Program-made: the position numbers and the translations under genes
The notes under the pieces: model-generated
Seen by the model: the letters and a program-made list of their open reading frames with translations, nothing else
Databases searched by the model: none
Told to the model about the DNA's origin: nothing
NCBI RefSeq assembly: GCF_016793595.1
Contig: NZ_JAEULY010000004.1
Span: 682,001 to 746,000 of the forward strand
Reading direction: 5' to 3'
Length of the DNA stretch: 64,000 nt
Source of the DNA: Phreatobacter sp.
GTDB taxonomy: Bacteria; Pseudomonadota; Alphaproteobacteria; Rhizobiales; Phreatobacteraceae
Shown here: piece after piece, positions 35,877-44,230 of the stretch
How the letters are laid out: every line of letters begins with the position of its first letter
How positions within the stretch are numbered: position 1 is the stretch's first letter

Positions 35877-37208
35877 GTGACCGCCCTTCCCTCCGCCGCC
35901 CCGCCCATCGTCACCCACGCCCGCGTGCTCGGCATCGCCGTGCCGATGATCTTCGCGCATGTGACGACGCCACTGCTCGGCATTGTCAGCGCGACCGCCA
36001 TCGGCCGACAGGGCGATGCGACGCTGCTCGCCGCCGTCGCGCTCGGCGCGGTCATCATCGATGTCATCTTCTGGGCCTTCGTCTTCCTGCGCATGGGCAC
36101 GATCGGCCTGACCGCGCAGGCGCTGGGCGCGCGCGACGAGACCGAGCGGCGCGCCGTCATCGCCCGCGCCCTGCTGCTCGGCATCGCCATCGGCCTCATC
36201 ATGATCGTACTCCAGCGGCCGATCGTCACCGGCATGCTGGCGCTGATGGGTCCGTCAGCGAACGTGAGCGCCGCCGCCGACACCTATGTCTCGCTGCGCC
36301 TCTGGTCGGCGCCGGCGACCTTCGTCAACTACGCCATTCTCGGCTGGCTGATCGGGCAGGCGCACACGGTCACCGGCCTCGTCCTCCAGATCGTCATCAA
36401 CGTCGCCAACATGGCGCTGACCGTGCTGCTAGTCAGCCATCTCGGCTATGGGGTCGCGGGCGCGGCGACGGCCAATGCCATCGCGGAGATCGGCGGCGCG
36501 CTCGCAGGCTTCGCCGTGGTGCTGAAGCTGCTCGGCGGGCGGTTCGCCGTCTCGCGGCAAACGGTGCTCGACCGGACGAAAATCCTCCGCACCATCGCGA
36601 TCAATCGCGACATCATGATCCGCACGGCGGCGCTGGTCGGCTCCTTCGCCTTCTTCACGCGGCAGGGCGCCGTCGGCGGCGACACGGTGCTTGCCGCCAA
36701 CGCCATCCTGATGAACCTCGTCGGTGTCGTCGCCTTCTTCCTCGACGGCTTCGCGACATCCGCCGAACAGCTCGGCGGACAGGCGGTCGGCGCGCGCCAC
36801 GAAGCCTCGTTCCGCCGAGCGGTGATCCTCTCGGGCATCTGGGCCATTGCCTTCGGTACAGCCGCCTCTCTGGTCTTCTTCGGCTTCGGCGGGGCCGCCA
36901 TCGACCTGATCTCGACATCCGAGGCGGTGCGCGCGGAGGCGCGGCGCTACCTGCCTTACGCGGCGCTGACACCCTTTACCGGGGTCATGGCCTTCCTATT
37001 CGACGGTGTCTTCATCGGCGCGACATGGTCCGCCGCGATGCGCAACTGCATGGTCGCCGCCTTCGTCACCTTCATTGCGGCGTGGTGGCTGCTGAAGGGC
37101 TACGGCAATGACGGGCTGTGGATCGCCTTCCTGATCCTGCAAGCCGTGCGCGGGCTCTATCAGGCCGCCGTGCTGCCGGGCCTCGTGCGGGCGACGTTCA
37201 GAACCTAG
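35877..37208 (+). CDS. MATE-family (DinF-like) efflux transporter
   Basis: A 443-aa inner-membrane exporter with twelve predicted hydrophobic segments. VLGIAVPMIFAHVTTPLLGIVSATAIGR and LRMGTIGLTAQALGARDE match the MATE/DinF N-terminal half and ILMNLVGVVAFFLDGFATSAEQLGGQAVGA the second half. It starts at GTG 35877. These proteins couple cation influx to export of cationic compounds; the substrate here is not known. Confidence 0.92.
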   Translation: MTALPSAAPPIVTHARVLGIAVPMIFAHVTTPLLGIVSATAIGRQGDATLLAAVALGAVIIDVIFWAFVFLRMGTIGLTAQALGARDETERRAVIARALLLGIAIGLIMIVLQRPIVTGMLALMGPSANVSAAADTYVSLRLWSAPATFVNYAILGWLIGQAHTVTGLVLQIVINVANMALTVLLVSHLGYGVAGAATANAIAEIGGALAGFAVVLKLLGGRFAVSRQTVLDRTKILRTIAINRDIMIRTAALVGSFAFFTRQGAVGGDTVLAANAILMNLVGVVAFFLDGFATSAEQLGGQAVGARHEASFRRAVILSGIWAIAFGTAASLVFFGFGGAAIDLISTSEAVRAEARRYLPYAALTPFTGVMAFLFDGVFIGATWSAAMRNCMVAAFVTFIAAWWLLKGYGNDGLWIAFLILQAVRGLYQAAVLPGLVRATFRT

Positions 37209-37220
37209 CTTTGCCTTGTC

Positions 37221-37264
37221 GCGTTTTCTTCACGCGAACCGGTACCCACTTCGCTCGAAAACGC
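37221..37264. repeat. Palindromic intergenic repeat
   Basis: Perfect 8-bp arms GCGTTTTC/GAAAACGC enclose a 28-bp core that contains GAACCGGTACC. I recall very similar intergenic sequences in other Hyphomicrobiales, such as Bosea, Methylobacterium and Bradyrhizobium. It lies between the convergent MATE and pyrD genes and could also serve as a bidirectional terminator. Confidence 0.65.
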
Positions 37265-37270
37265 TCCGGG

Positions 37271-38350
37271 TCAGCTCAGCTTCCAGTCGGCGTTCTGCGT
37301 GCCGACCACCGCGGCGATCGAAGCGTGCCCGTCGCGGCGCAGGCGCGCGAGGAGCCCGGCCTTGATATCCTCGACGAGGCCGAAACCCCTGAACACCATG
37401 GCCGAATAGAGCTGCACCAGCGTCGCGCCGGCGGCGATCTTGGCATAGGCGTCGTCAGCCGAGGCGATGCCGCCGACGCCGACCAGCGGGAACTGATTTT
37501 CGACCCGCCGATACGCTTCCGCCAGCATCTGCGTCGAACGGTCGAACAGCGGCGCGCCGGAGAGGCCGCCCGCCTCTTTTGCCGTCGCCTGATCGATCAG
37601 CGTATCCGGCCGGGCTATGGTGGTGTTCGACACGATCATGCCATCGACGCCGCGCCTGCGGCTGACCTGAACCATGTCGTCGAGGCCGTCGAGCGAGAGG
37701 TCCGGCGCGATCTTGACGAGGATGGGTCGGCCGGACGCCGCCCTGTCGCGCGCCTCGATGCAGCGCGCCAGCACCTCGTCCAGGAAGCCCGCCTGCTGGA
37801 GATCGCGCAGGCCCGGCGTGTTGGGCGACGACACGTTGATCGAGAGATAGGAAACGTGGGGCGCCAGCTTCTCGACCAGAAGGCCATAGTCGGCGATGCG
37901 GTCGGCTGTGTCCTTGTTGGGCCCGATATTGACGCCGACCACGCCGCTGCGACCCGCGCGGCCGGCAAGCCTCCGCGCGACGACATCGACGCCGTCGGAA
38001 TTGAGGCCGTAGCGGTTGATGACCGCCTCGTCGGGCACGAGGCGGAAGACGCGCGGCTTCGGATTGCCGGCCTGCGGCTTCGGCGTGACACCGCCGACCT
38101 CGACGAAGCCGAAGCCGAGGCGCAGCGCCGCGTCCGGCACTTCCGCATGCTTGTCGAAGCCCGCTGCGAGCCCGACCGGGTTCGGAAAGGTCAGGCCGAA
38201 GGCGGAGACGCCGAGACGGCGGTCGTCATCGGCGCAGCGCGGGATCGGCAGCGCCTTCAGCGCCGTGATGGCGAGCTGATGGCCGGTTTCGGCATCGGTC
38301 GCGAGGAGCAGCGGCCGGGCTAGACGGGAGGCGAGCGAGAGCAGCGACAT
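37271..38350 (-). CDS. pyrD: Dihydroorotate dehydrogenase, quinone type (class 2)
   Basis: A 359-aa FMN enzyme of pyrimidine synthesis that oxidises dihydroorotate at the membrane and passes electrons to quinone. [44 protein letters not shown] lies in the class 2 N-terminal half, [14 protein letters not shown] carries the catalytic Ser of class 2, and [10 protein letters not shown] an FMN-contact Lys. The start at 38350 ([15 protein letters not shown]) gives the hydrophobic helix used for membrane contact; the longer frame is not supported. Convergent with the MATE gene. Confidence 0.95.
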   Translation of the reverse strand: MSLLSLASRLARPLLLATDAETGHQLAITALKALPIPRCADDDRRLGVSAFGLTFPNPVGLAAGFDKHAEVPDAALRLGFGFVEVGGVTPKPQAGNPKPRVFRLVPDEAVINRYGLNSDGVDVVARRLAGRAGRSGVVGVNIGPNKDTADRIADYGLLVEKLAPHVSYLSINVSSPNTPGLRDLQQAGFLDEVLARCIEARDRAASGRPILVKIAPDLSLDGLDDMVQVSRRRGVDGMIVSNTTIARPDTLIDQATAKEAGGLSGAPLFDRSTQMLAEAYRRVENQFPLVGVGGIASADDAYAKIAAGATLVQLYSAMVFRGFGLVEDIKAGLLARLRRDGHASIAAVVGTQNADWKLS

Positions 38351-38400
38351 AGCCGGTGTTTGGCATTGTCGCGACGGGGCGGCAAGGGCTACGGGGGTCG

Positions 38401-38429
38401 CCAACCCTCTCCCATGGGGAGAGGGTTGG
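38401..38429. repeat. Palindrome of the CCCTCTCCC repeat family (copy 1)
   Basis: A perfect 13-bp inverted repeat (CCAACCCTCTCCC and its complement) around ATG lies between the metZ stop and the pyrD start. The same CCCTCTCCC/GGGAGAGGG core recurs twice at 41025-41173. On the minus strand it directly follows metZ and could act as its hairpin terminator, although no T-run follows. Confidence 0.75.
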
Positions 38430-38437
38430 CGAGAGCC

Positions 38438-39664
38438 TCACAGCCTGACGATCTTGGCGTCCGCCGGCCATTCCAGCGTCTTCAGCGCCTGCGCCAGGTC
38501 CTCGATCAGGTCGTCAGGGTCCTCCAGACCCACCGACAGGCGCAGCAGGCCGTCGGTGATGCCCATTTCGAGCTTCTCTTCCGGCGTGAAGCGGTCGTGC
38601 GTCGTGGTCGGCGGATGGGTGATCAGGCTCTTGGCATCGCCGAGATTGTTGGAGATGCGGATGATGTTCAGCGCGTTCGACACGCGGAACGCGCCGGCCT
38701 TGCCGCCCTCGACCTCGAAGGCGATCAGCGTCGAGCCGCCGCGCATCTGGCGCTGCGCCAGCTCGTATTGCGGGTGATCCTTGCGGCCGGGATAGATGAC
38801 CTTCGTGACTCTCGGCAGTTCGGCCAGCGCATCCGCCACCTTCGCCGCGTTCTGCGTCTGCCGCTCGACGCGCACCTGCAGCGTCTCCAGCGATTTCAGC
38901 GCCACCCAGGCGGTGAAGGGGCTCATGGCCGGGCCGGTCTGGCGCAGGTACTGGTAGATATAGTCCTGGATGAACTGCTTCGAACCGAGGATCGCGCCGC
39001 CGAGGCAGCGGCCCTGCCCGTCAATGTGCTTGGTGGTCGAATAGACGACGCAGTCGGCGCCAAGCTCCAGCGGGCTCTGCAGCAGCGGCGTCGCGAAGAC
39101 GTTGTCGACGGTCACCTTGATACCGGTCTTCTTGGCGATCTGGCAGATAGCCGCGATGTCGTAGACTTCCAGCGTCGGGTTGGTCGGGCTTTCGAGGAAG
39201 AAGACCTTGGTGTTCGGCCGCACCGCCGCCTGCCACTGGGCGAGGTCCGCGCCATCGACCAGCGTCGACTGGACGCCGAAGCGCGGCAGCAGGTTCTCGA
39301 TGATGTAGCGGTTCGAACCGAACAGCGCCTTGCACGCCACGATGTGGTCGCCGGCGGAGAGCTGGCCGAATAGCGCCGCGTTCACCGCCGCCATTCCGGT
39401 CGCGGTCGCCTTGGCAGCCTCGGCGCCTTCCAGCAGCGCCATGCGATCCTCGAACATCTGGACGGTCGGGTTCGAGAAGCGCGCGTAGATGAAGCCGGGA
39501 TCGGTGTTCTTGAAGCGTGCTTCGGCCTGTTCGGCGGTCTCGTAGACGTGGCCCTGCGTCAGGAACAGCGCCTCGGAGGTCTCGCCGAACTCGGAGCGCA
39601 GCGTGCCGCCGTGGACGAGGCGGGTCGCGGGCCGCGCGCGGGCGGGATCGAACGGCTTCTTCAT
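38438..39664 (-). CDS. metZ: O-succinylhomoserine sulfhydrylase
   Basis: A 408-aa PLP enzyme of the Cys/Met metabolism family that makes homocysteine from O-acylhomoserine and sulfide. YARFSNPTVQMFEDRMALLEGA is the start of the fold; the PLP-Lys is in YSTTKHIDGQGRCLGG, the GQGR being typical of the MetZ type as opposed to MetB. GAGG precedes ATG 39664. A SAM-II riboswitch with an attenuator stands in its leader, so expression should fall when SAM is plentiful. Confidence 0.94.
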   Translation of the reverse strand: MKKPFDPARARPATRLVHGGTLRSEFGETSEALFLTQGHVYETAEQAEARFKNTDPGFIYARFSNPTVQMFEDRMALLEGAEAAKATATGMAAVNAALFGQLSAGDHIVACKALFGSNRYIIENLLPRFGVQSTLVDGADLAQWQAAVRPNTKVFFLESPTNPTLEVYDIAAICQIAKKTGIKVTVDNVFATPLLQSPLELGADCVVYSTTKHIDGQGRCLGGAILGSKQFIQDYIYQYLRQTGPAMSPFTAWVALKSLETLQVRVERQTQNAAKVADALAELPRVTKVIYPGRKDHPQYELAQRQMRGGSTLIAFEVEGGKAGAFRVSNALNIIRISNNLGDAKSLITHPPTTTHDRFTPEEKLEMGITDGLLRLSVGLEDPDDLIEDLAQALKTLEWPADAKIVRL

Positions 39665-39702
39665 GGCGGACCTCAGGCGCGCTGCGGGGCACTTGTCCCC
39701 GG

Positions 39703-39742
39703 AAAAAACAAAACCCGACCTGGCAAAAGCCGAGGCCGGGTT
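39703..39742 (-). terminator. Intrinsic terminator/attenuator of the metZ leader
   Basis: On the minus strand AACCCGGCCTCGGC-TTTT-GCCAGGTCGGGTT forms a strong stem with one mismatch and one bulge, followed by TTGTTTTTT. It lies 17 bases downstream of the SAM-II aptamer and upstream of the metZ start. Its 5' strand contains CCCGGCC (39734-39740), which can instead pair with GGCCGGG (39754-39760) immediately at the aptamer end, giving an antiterminator that competes with this hairpin. Confidence 0.85.
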
Positions 39743-39758
39743 GATCCCGTGCGCCCGG

Positions 39759-39812
39759 CCTTTTAGCGAGATGTTTAGCGTGGATCGCAAGCCGGCCGGC
39801 CAAATCTCCACG
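39759..39812 (-). ncRNA. SAM-II riboswitch aptamer (metZ leader)
   Basis: On the minus strand the P1 stem CGTGGA/TCCACG closes around GATTT and the conserved CTTGC, followed by CTAAA and, at the 3' end, GCTAAAAGG. This order and the conserved CUUGC, CUAAA and GCUAAAA elements are those of the SAM-II (metA-type) pseudoknot aptamer of alphaproteobacteria. It begins a few bases downstream of a plausible promoter and upstream of an intrinsic terminator and metZ. Confidence 0.92.
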
Positions 39813-39823
39813 TCGTGGTCAGC

Positions 39824-39852
39824 TTGGTAGGATTGCCGAGAGAACGCGTCAA
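39824..39852 (-). promoter_or_regulatory. Candidate sigma-70 promoter for the metZ leader
   Basis: On the minus strand TTGACG (39852-39847) and TACCAA (39829-39824) are separated by 17 bp. A start about 7 bp on would fall near 39817, just before the SAM-II aptamer begins at 39812, which fits a short leader. The -35 is good, the -10 poor. Confidence 0.45.
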
Positions 39853-39855
39853 GTG

Positions 39856-39886
39856 TTTTGTTCGTTTTGACGAACGTTTTGTTCGT
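39856..39886. repeat. TTTTGTTCGT direct repeats with internal palindrome
   Basis: TTTTGTTCGT occurs at 39856-39865 and 39877-39886 with a 21-bp period, and GTTCGT-TTTG-ACGAAC (39860-39875) is a perfect inverted repeat. It lies in the divergent promoter region between dcd (start 39901) and metZ. Two half-sites spaced by two helical turns suggest a protein-binding site; the protein is unknown. Confidence 0.55.
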
Positions 39887-39900
39887 CGGGAGTTCGCCGG

Positions 39901-41004
39901 ATGGTCGAGGACATGGCTCAGGGCATTCTGCCGGCTCAGGCGATCGAGGAACTGATGGCGCGCGGCGCCATCCGCATCGCGCGGGCGCTGGATGTCGATC
40001 AGGTGCAGCCCGCCTCCCTTGACCTCCGCCTCGGCTATCGCGCCTACCGCATCCGCGCGAGCTTCCTGCCCGGCCCGAACACGACCGTCGCCGACCGCCT
40101 GCAATCGCTCGCGTTGCACGAGATCGACCTTGCGCGTGGCGCGGTGCTGGAAACGGGCTGCGTCTATCTGGTCGAGCTGCTGGAGGGGCTGGCGCTGCGC
40201 GACGGCATTTCCGCCACCGCCAACCCCAAGAGCTCGACCGGCCGGCTCGACGTGTTCACCCGCGTCATCCTCGACCGGGCGCAGGCCTTCGATACGATCC
40301 CGGCCGATTATGAGGGGCCGCTCTATCTGGAAATCTCGCCGCAGACCTTCCCGGTGCTGGTGCGGACGGGATCACGGCTGTCGCAGATCCGCTTCCGGCG
40401 CGGCCGGGCGGAACTGACGCTCGACGAGATCAATGCGCTGCAGGAGACCGAGCGCCTCGTCGACACCGGCGCGCCGGTCGTCGGGCCGGTCGGCATCGCT
40501 GTCTCCATCGACCTGATGGGCGAGGCCTGGGGCGGGCTGCTCGGCTATCGCGCCAAGCGCCATTCCAGCGTCATCGATGTCGACAAGAAATCCGCCAATG
40601 ACGTGCTCGACTTCTGGGAGCCGATCCAGGAGCGCGGCAAGGGCGAGATGATCCTCGACCCCGACGAATTCTACATCCTCGCCTCGAAGGAGGCCGTGGT
40701 GGTGCCGCCTGACTATGCGGCGGAGATGCTGCCCTTCGACCCGCTGGTGGGCGAGTTCCGGGCGCATTACGCGGGCTTCTTCGATCCCGGTTTCGGCCAT
40801 GCCGCCGCCGGCGGACGCGGCGCCCGGGCGGTGCTTGAAGTGCGCTCGCGCGAGGTGCCGTTCATTCTGGAGCACGGGCAGATCGTCGCCCGTCTGGTCT
40901 ATGAGCGCATGACCGAGCGGCCGCGCAGCCTCTATGGTGAGGTCGGCTCGAATTATCAGGCGCAGGGCCTGAAGCTGTCGAAGCACTTCCGGTCGGAAGA
41001 TTGA
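39901..41004 (+). CDS. dcd: 2'-deoxycytidine 5'-triphosphate deaminase, double-domain type
   Basis: A 367-aa protein of the duplicated-domain DCD family; it turns dCTP into dUTP, feeding dTMP synthesis. QVQPASLDLRLGYRAYRI is the first trimerising DCD strand set, NPKSSTGRLDVFTRV carries the conserved Ser-Ser-x-Gly-Arg active-site loop, and the second half (IAVSIDLMGEAWGGLLGY onwards) is the extra domain. E. coli Dcd is about half this length. GGGAG precedes ATG 39901. It is divergent from the metZ leader. Confidence 0.9.
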   Translation: MVEDMAQGILPAQAIEELMARGAIRIARALDVDQVQPASLDLRLGYRAYRIRASFLPGPNTTVADRLQSLALHEIDLARGAVLETGCVYLVELLEGLALRDGISATANPKSSTGRLDVFTRVILDRAQAFDTIPADYEGPLYLEISPQTFPVLVRTGSRLSQIRFRRGRAELTLDEINALQETERLVDTGAPVVGPVGIAVSIDLMGEAWGGLLGYRAKRHSSVIDVDKKSANDVLDFWEPIQERGKGEMILDPDEFYILASKEAVVVPPDYAAEMLPFDPLVGEFRAHYAGFFDPGFGHAAAGGRGARAVLEVRSREVPFILEHGQIVARLVYERMTERPRSLYGEVGSNYQAQGLKLSKHFRSED

Positions 41005-41024
41005 TCGCGCTCCGAGCCCGCCAA

Positions 41025-41173
41025 ACCCTCTCCCATCGGGAGAGGGTGGCACCGGCAGGTGTCGGGTGAGGGGTTCGGACCCTCACCTCGACTCGAAATA
41101 GACGCGACCATTCCGTTGAGGACTTTCCCCTCACCCGCCTGCTCCGCAGGCACCCTCTCCCATGGGAGAGGGT
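41025..41173. repeat. Mosaic palindromic intergenic element (copies 2 and 3)
   Basis: Two perfect palindromes of the CCCTCTCCC/GGGAGAGGG type (ACCCTCTCCC-ATC-GGGAGAGGGT at 41025-41047 and ACCCTCTCCC-AT-GGGAGAGGGT at 41152-41173) flank a centre that includes GGTGAGGG-N7-CCCTCACC (41065-41087) and a further TCCCCTCACCC. It fills the gap between the convergent dcd and M20 genes. The arrangement resembles the mosaic repeats known from rhizobial genomes. It may fold into a long stem and end transcription from both sides. Confidence 0.8.
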
Positions 41174-41182
41174 TCATTCTGC

Positions 41183-42355
41183 TCACACCCCCGACAATTG
41201 CTGCTCCACCAGCCGGGCGAAGCAGCTCGCGCCGATCGGCAGCAGTTCGTCGTTGAAGTCGTAATGGCCATTATGGACCGGCACCGCCTTGTGCATGTCG
41301 GTGACCTGCCCAAGCAGCATGAACGCGCCGGGAGCCTTCTCCAGATAGTAGGCGAAATCCTCGCCAGCGGTCAGCGAGGGCAGATCGGTCTTGATGAGAT
41401 CGTCGCCGACCACGTCGCGCGCCGCCTGCTCGAAGGCGGAAGCCTCCTCGATCGTGTTGATGGTCGGGGGATAGGAGCGCTTGTAGTCGAGTTCCAGTTC
41501 GATGCCGTGAGCGGCGCAGAGGCCGTTCACCGTCTGGTGGAACAGTTCGTCCATCGCCTTGCGGGTCGAGGGCTTCAGCGTGCGGATCGTGCCGGAGATA
41601 GTGACGATCTCGGGGATGACGATCTGCGAGGTGCCCGCAAGGAACTTGCCGATGGAGAGGACGACGGTATCGTGCGGGTCCATGCGGCGGCTGACGAGGT
41701 TCTGCAGCGCCGTGTAGATCTGCACCGCGCAGGGCAGCGGGTCGAGGCCCTTGTGCGGCTGGGCGGCGTGGCTGGAGCGGCCCTTCAGCGTCATGGTGAA
41801 ATAGTCGACGGCGGCGAGCACGGTGCCCGGACGGATGGCCGCCGTGCCGAGAGGCAGATCCCAGGAATTGTGGATGCCGTAGACCTGATCGCACGGGAAC
41901 TTCTCGAACAGGCCGTCGCGCAGCATCTCGGCGGCGCCGGTCAGCCCCTCCTCCGCCGGCTGGAAGATGAGATGCACCGTGCCGGAGAAGTTGCGGGTTT
42001 CGGCGAGGTAGCGAGCCGCGCCCAGCAGCATGGTCGTGTGGCCGTCATGGCCGCAGGCATGCATGCGGTTTTCGTATTTGCTCTTGTGCGCGAAGTCGTT
42101 GAGCTCCGGCATCGGCAGCGCGTCCATATCGGCGCGCAAGCCGATCTTGCGGTTGCCGGGACGGCCGTGGATGACGCCCATCAGGCCGGTTTTGCCGAAA
42201 CCGCGATGGACCTCGATGCCCCAGGATTCCAGCTTCTCGGCGACGATGCCCGACGTGCGGACCTCCTCGAAGCCGATTTCCGGATGAGCGTGGAAATCGC
42301 GGCGCCATGCGGTCATCTCGTCGTGGTAGGATTTGATGCGGTCGATGACGGCCAT
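41183..42355 (-). CDS. M20D-type amidohydrolase (hippurate/N-acyl amino acid hydrolase-like)
   Basis: A 390-aa di-metal amidohydrolase. Motifs: RDFHAHPEIGFEE, RADMDALPM, the metal-ligand MHACGHDGHTTMLLGAA and the late TAGEDFAYYLE. These are the marks of the HipO/AbgA/IAA-amino acid hydrolase group that releases amino acids from N-acyl conjugates. Soluble. No partner genes. The substrate may include aromatic conjugates; the sequence does not say. Confidence 0.91.
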   Translation of the reverse strand: MAVIDRIKSYHDEMTAWRRDFHAHPEIGFEEVRTSGIVAEKLESWGIEVHRGFGKTGLMGVIHGRPGNRKIGLRADMDALPMPELNDFAHKSKYENRMHACGHDGHTTMLLGAARYLAETRNFSGTVHLIFQPAEEGLTGAAEMLRDGLFEKFPCDQVYGIHNSWDLPLGTAAIRPGTVLAAVDYFTMTLKGRSSHAAQPHKGLDPLPCAVQIYTALQNLVSRRMDPHDTVVLSIGKFLAGTSQIVIPEIVTISGTIRTLKPSTRKAMDELFHQTVNGLCAAHGIELELDYKRSYPPTINTIEEASAFEQAARDVVGDDLIKTDLPSLTAGEDFAYYLEKAPGAFMLLGQVTDMHKAVPVHNGHYDFNDELLPIGASCFARLVEQQLSGV

Positions 42356-42463
42356 GGCGGACTCCTGATGCTGGAAGCCCGGAGGCTATCGGCGGCGGCG
42401 CGCCGCTGTCGAGCGCCCGCGCGGCAGCGCAGCCTTGCGGTGGCCAATCTTGCCTGCGGCGGC

Positions 42464-43240
42464 CTAGCGCGGCATTCGCCCCGCCGGAACCGGCACGCGA
42501 CGGCCGCCGATGTCGATGAAGGCGCAGGCGAGCCCGAAGACTTCAGCGAGCCTCGCCTCGGTCAGCACCTGGTCCGGGGCCCCGAAAGCCGCCGCCCTGC
42601 CCCCGTCGAGCACCAGAATGCGGTCGGCGAAGCGCGCTGCCATGGTCAGGTCGTGCAGCACGGCGACGACGGTGCGGCCTTCGCCAGCCAGCGCGCGCAT
42701 CAGGTCCATCACCTCGAACTGATGGGCGGCATCCAGCGCGGCGGTCGGCTCGTCGAGCACGAGCAGCGGCGCGCCGGTGGCCAGCACGCGCGCGAGCATG
42801 ACGCGGGCGCGCTCGCCACCGGAGAGTTCCGTGACCGGGCGGCTCGCGAAGCCGATGAGGTCGAGCCGCTCCATCGCGGCATCGACCGCCGCGCGGTCGG
42901 TGGCTGAGAGCCGGCCGAAGGGATCGCCGTGCGGCAGGCGACCAAGGCCCACAGCGTCGCGCACCGGCAGCGCCCAGGCGAATTCGGCGCGCTGCGGCAG
43001 GTAGCCGATGCGACGCGCACGCTCACCGGCCGCAAGCCCCGCGATGTCGATGCCGTCGAGGCTGATCGTGCCACCATGGAGCAGCAGCCCGGCGAATGCG
43101 CGGAGCAGGCTGGTCTTGCCGGCGCCGTTCGGTCCGACGATCACGGTGAGGTTTCCGGCCGGCACGGCGGCCGATACGCCATCGACAACCGTGCGGCCGC
43201 CGAGGTTCACGCTCACGCGGTCAAGGACGAGCCCGTTCAT
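42464..43240 (-). CDS. FecE/BtuD-type ABC transporter ATP-binding protein
   Basis: A 258-aa ATPase: Walker A GPNGAGKTSLLRAFAGLL, signature ELSGGERARVMLARVLATG, Walker B PLLVLDEPTAALDAAHQ. The family serves import of iron-siderophores, haem or vitamin B12. Its start overlaps the permease stop (ATGA). The class is inferred from the FecCD-type partner. No periplasmic binding protein is beside it. Confidence 0.9.
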   Translation of the reverse strand: MNGLVLDRVSVNLGGRTVVDGVSAAVPAGNLTVIVGPNGAGKTSLLRAFAGLLLHGGTISLDGIDIAGLAAGERARRIGYLPQRAEFAWALPVRDAVGLGRLPHGDPFGRLSATDRAAVDAAMERLDLIGFASRPVTELSGGERARVMLARVLATGAPLLVLDEPTAALDAAHQFEVMDLMRALAGEGRTVVAVLHDLTMAARFADRILVLDGGRAAAFGAPDQVLTEARLAEVFGLACAFIDIGGRRVPVPAGRMPR

Positions 43241-44214
43241 GCATCCTCCTCCGACCGCCGCGACTTGAGGATGCGCCAGAGGAAGAAGGGCACGCCGACC
43301 AGCGCCGTGACGACGCCGGTCTTGATCTCGGTGGTGGCCGGGATCAGTCGGGCGACGATATCGGCGGCGGTCAGCAGGGCCGCGCCGGCCAGTGCTGCCG
43401 GCAGCAGGATGCGCGCGGGATCGGAGCCGACAGAGCGGCGCACCAGATGCGGCGCGACCAGCCCGACGAAGCCGATGGCGCCGGTCACCGACACGGCCGC
43501 GCCGACGCCGAGCGCGAGGCCCATCGCGACCACGAGCCGCGCGCGGGCGACATTGGCCCCGAGGCTCGCCGCCACCTCCTCGCCGAGCGTCAGGGCGCGA
43601 TAGGCGCGCGCCTGCGAGACCAGCAGCACGGCTCCCGCCACCATGAAGGGACCGGCCAGCGCGACATGGACGAAGGAGCGGTCTTCCAGCGACCCCAACA
43701 GCCAGAAGGCGATCTCGAGCGCGGCGAAGGGGTTCGGGGCGAGGTTAAGGACCAGCGCCGTCGCCGCGCCGAACAGGCTGTTGAGCGCAAGGCCAGCCAG
43801 CAACAGGATGGTGACACCCGCCCGGTTTCCCGCCACCAGGAACAGCGCCGCCACCGAGACGAAGGCGCCGGCCATGCCCGCCGTCGGCATCCAGAACGAC
43901 AGGACCGACGCGCCGCCAAAAGCGAGCATGGCGGCCGAAGCGAAGGCGGCGGCCGCAGGCGCGCCGAACAGGGTCGGCTCGGCCAGCGGATTGCGGACGA
44001 GGCCCTGAAGCGCCGCGCCGGCAAGGCCGAGCGTCGCGCCGATCATCAGCGCGAGAATGGTACGCGGCAGACGGATGTCGTGGACGATGATGCCAGCGGT
44101 CGTGTCGCCGCCGGCGAGGGCATACAGCACGTCGAACGGCGGCAGCCAGACCGGGCCGACCATCAGCGACAGGCCGGCCAGAAGGATGCAGAGAAGCGCG
44201 AGCGCCGCCGTCAC
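43237..44214 (-). CDS. FecCD-type ABC transporter permease (iron/haem/B12)
   Basis: A 325-aa permease with about nine membrane segments; LPRTILALMIGATLGLAGAALQGLVRNPLAEPTLFGAP is the FecCD signature and VTGAIGFVGLVAPHLVRR the later GFVGL...PH block. It starts with GTG 44214 soon after trmB. It pairs with the ATPase downstream. The missing component is the binding protein, so the import substrate (iron chelate, haem or cobalamin) is open. Confidence 0.91.
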   Translation of the reverse strand: MTAALALLCILLAGLSLMVGPVWLPPFDVLYALAGGDTTAGIIVHDIRLPRTILALMIGATLGLAGAALQGLVRNPLAEPTLFGAPAAAAFASAAMLAFGGASVLSFWMPTAGMAGAFVSVAALFLVAGNRAGVTILLLAGLALNSLFGAATALVLNLAPNPFAALEIAFWLLGSLEDRSFVHVALAGPFMVAGAVLLVSQARAYRALTLGEEVAASLGANVARARLVVAMGLALGVGAAVSVTGAIGFVGLVAPHLVRRSVGSDPARILLPAALAGAALLTAADIVARLIPATTEIKTGVVTALVGVPFFLWRILKSRRSEEDA

Positions 44215-44230
44215 GATGTCTCCCGGCGGA

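Noticed and set aside
39856..39886. SOS (LexA) box before dcd
   Set aside because: GTTC and GAAC half-sites occur, but none has the GTTC-N7-GTTC spacing of the alphaproteobacterial LexA box.
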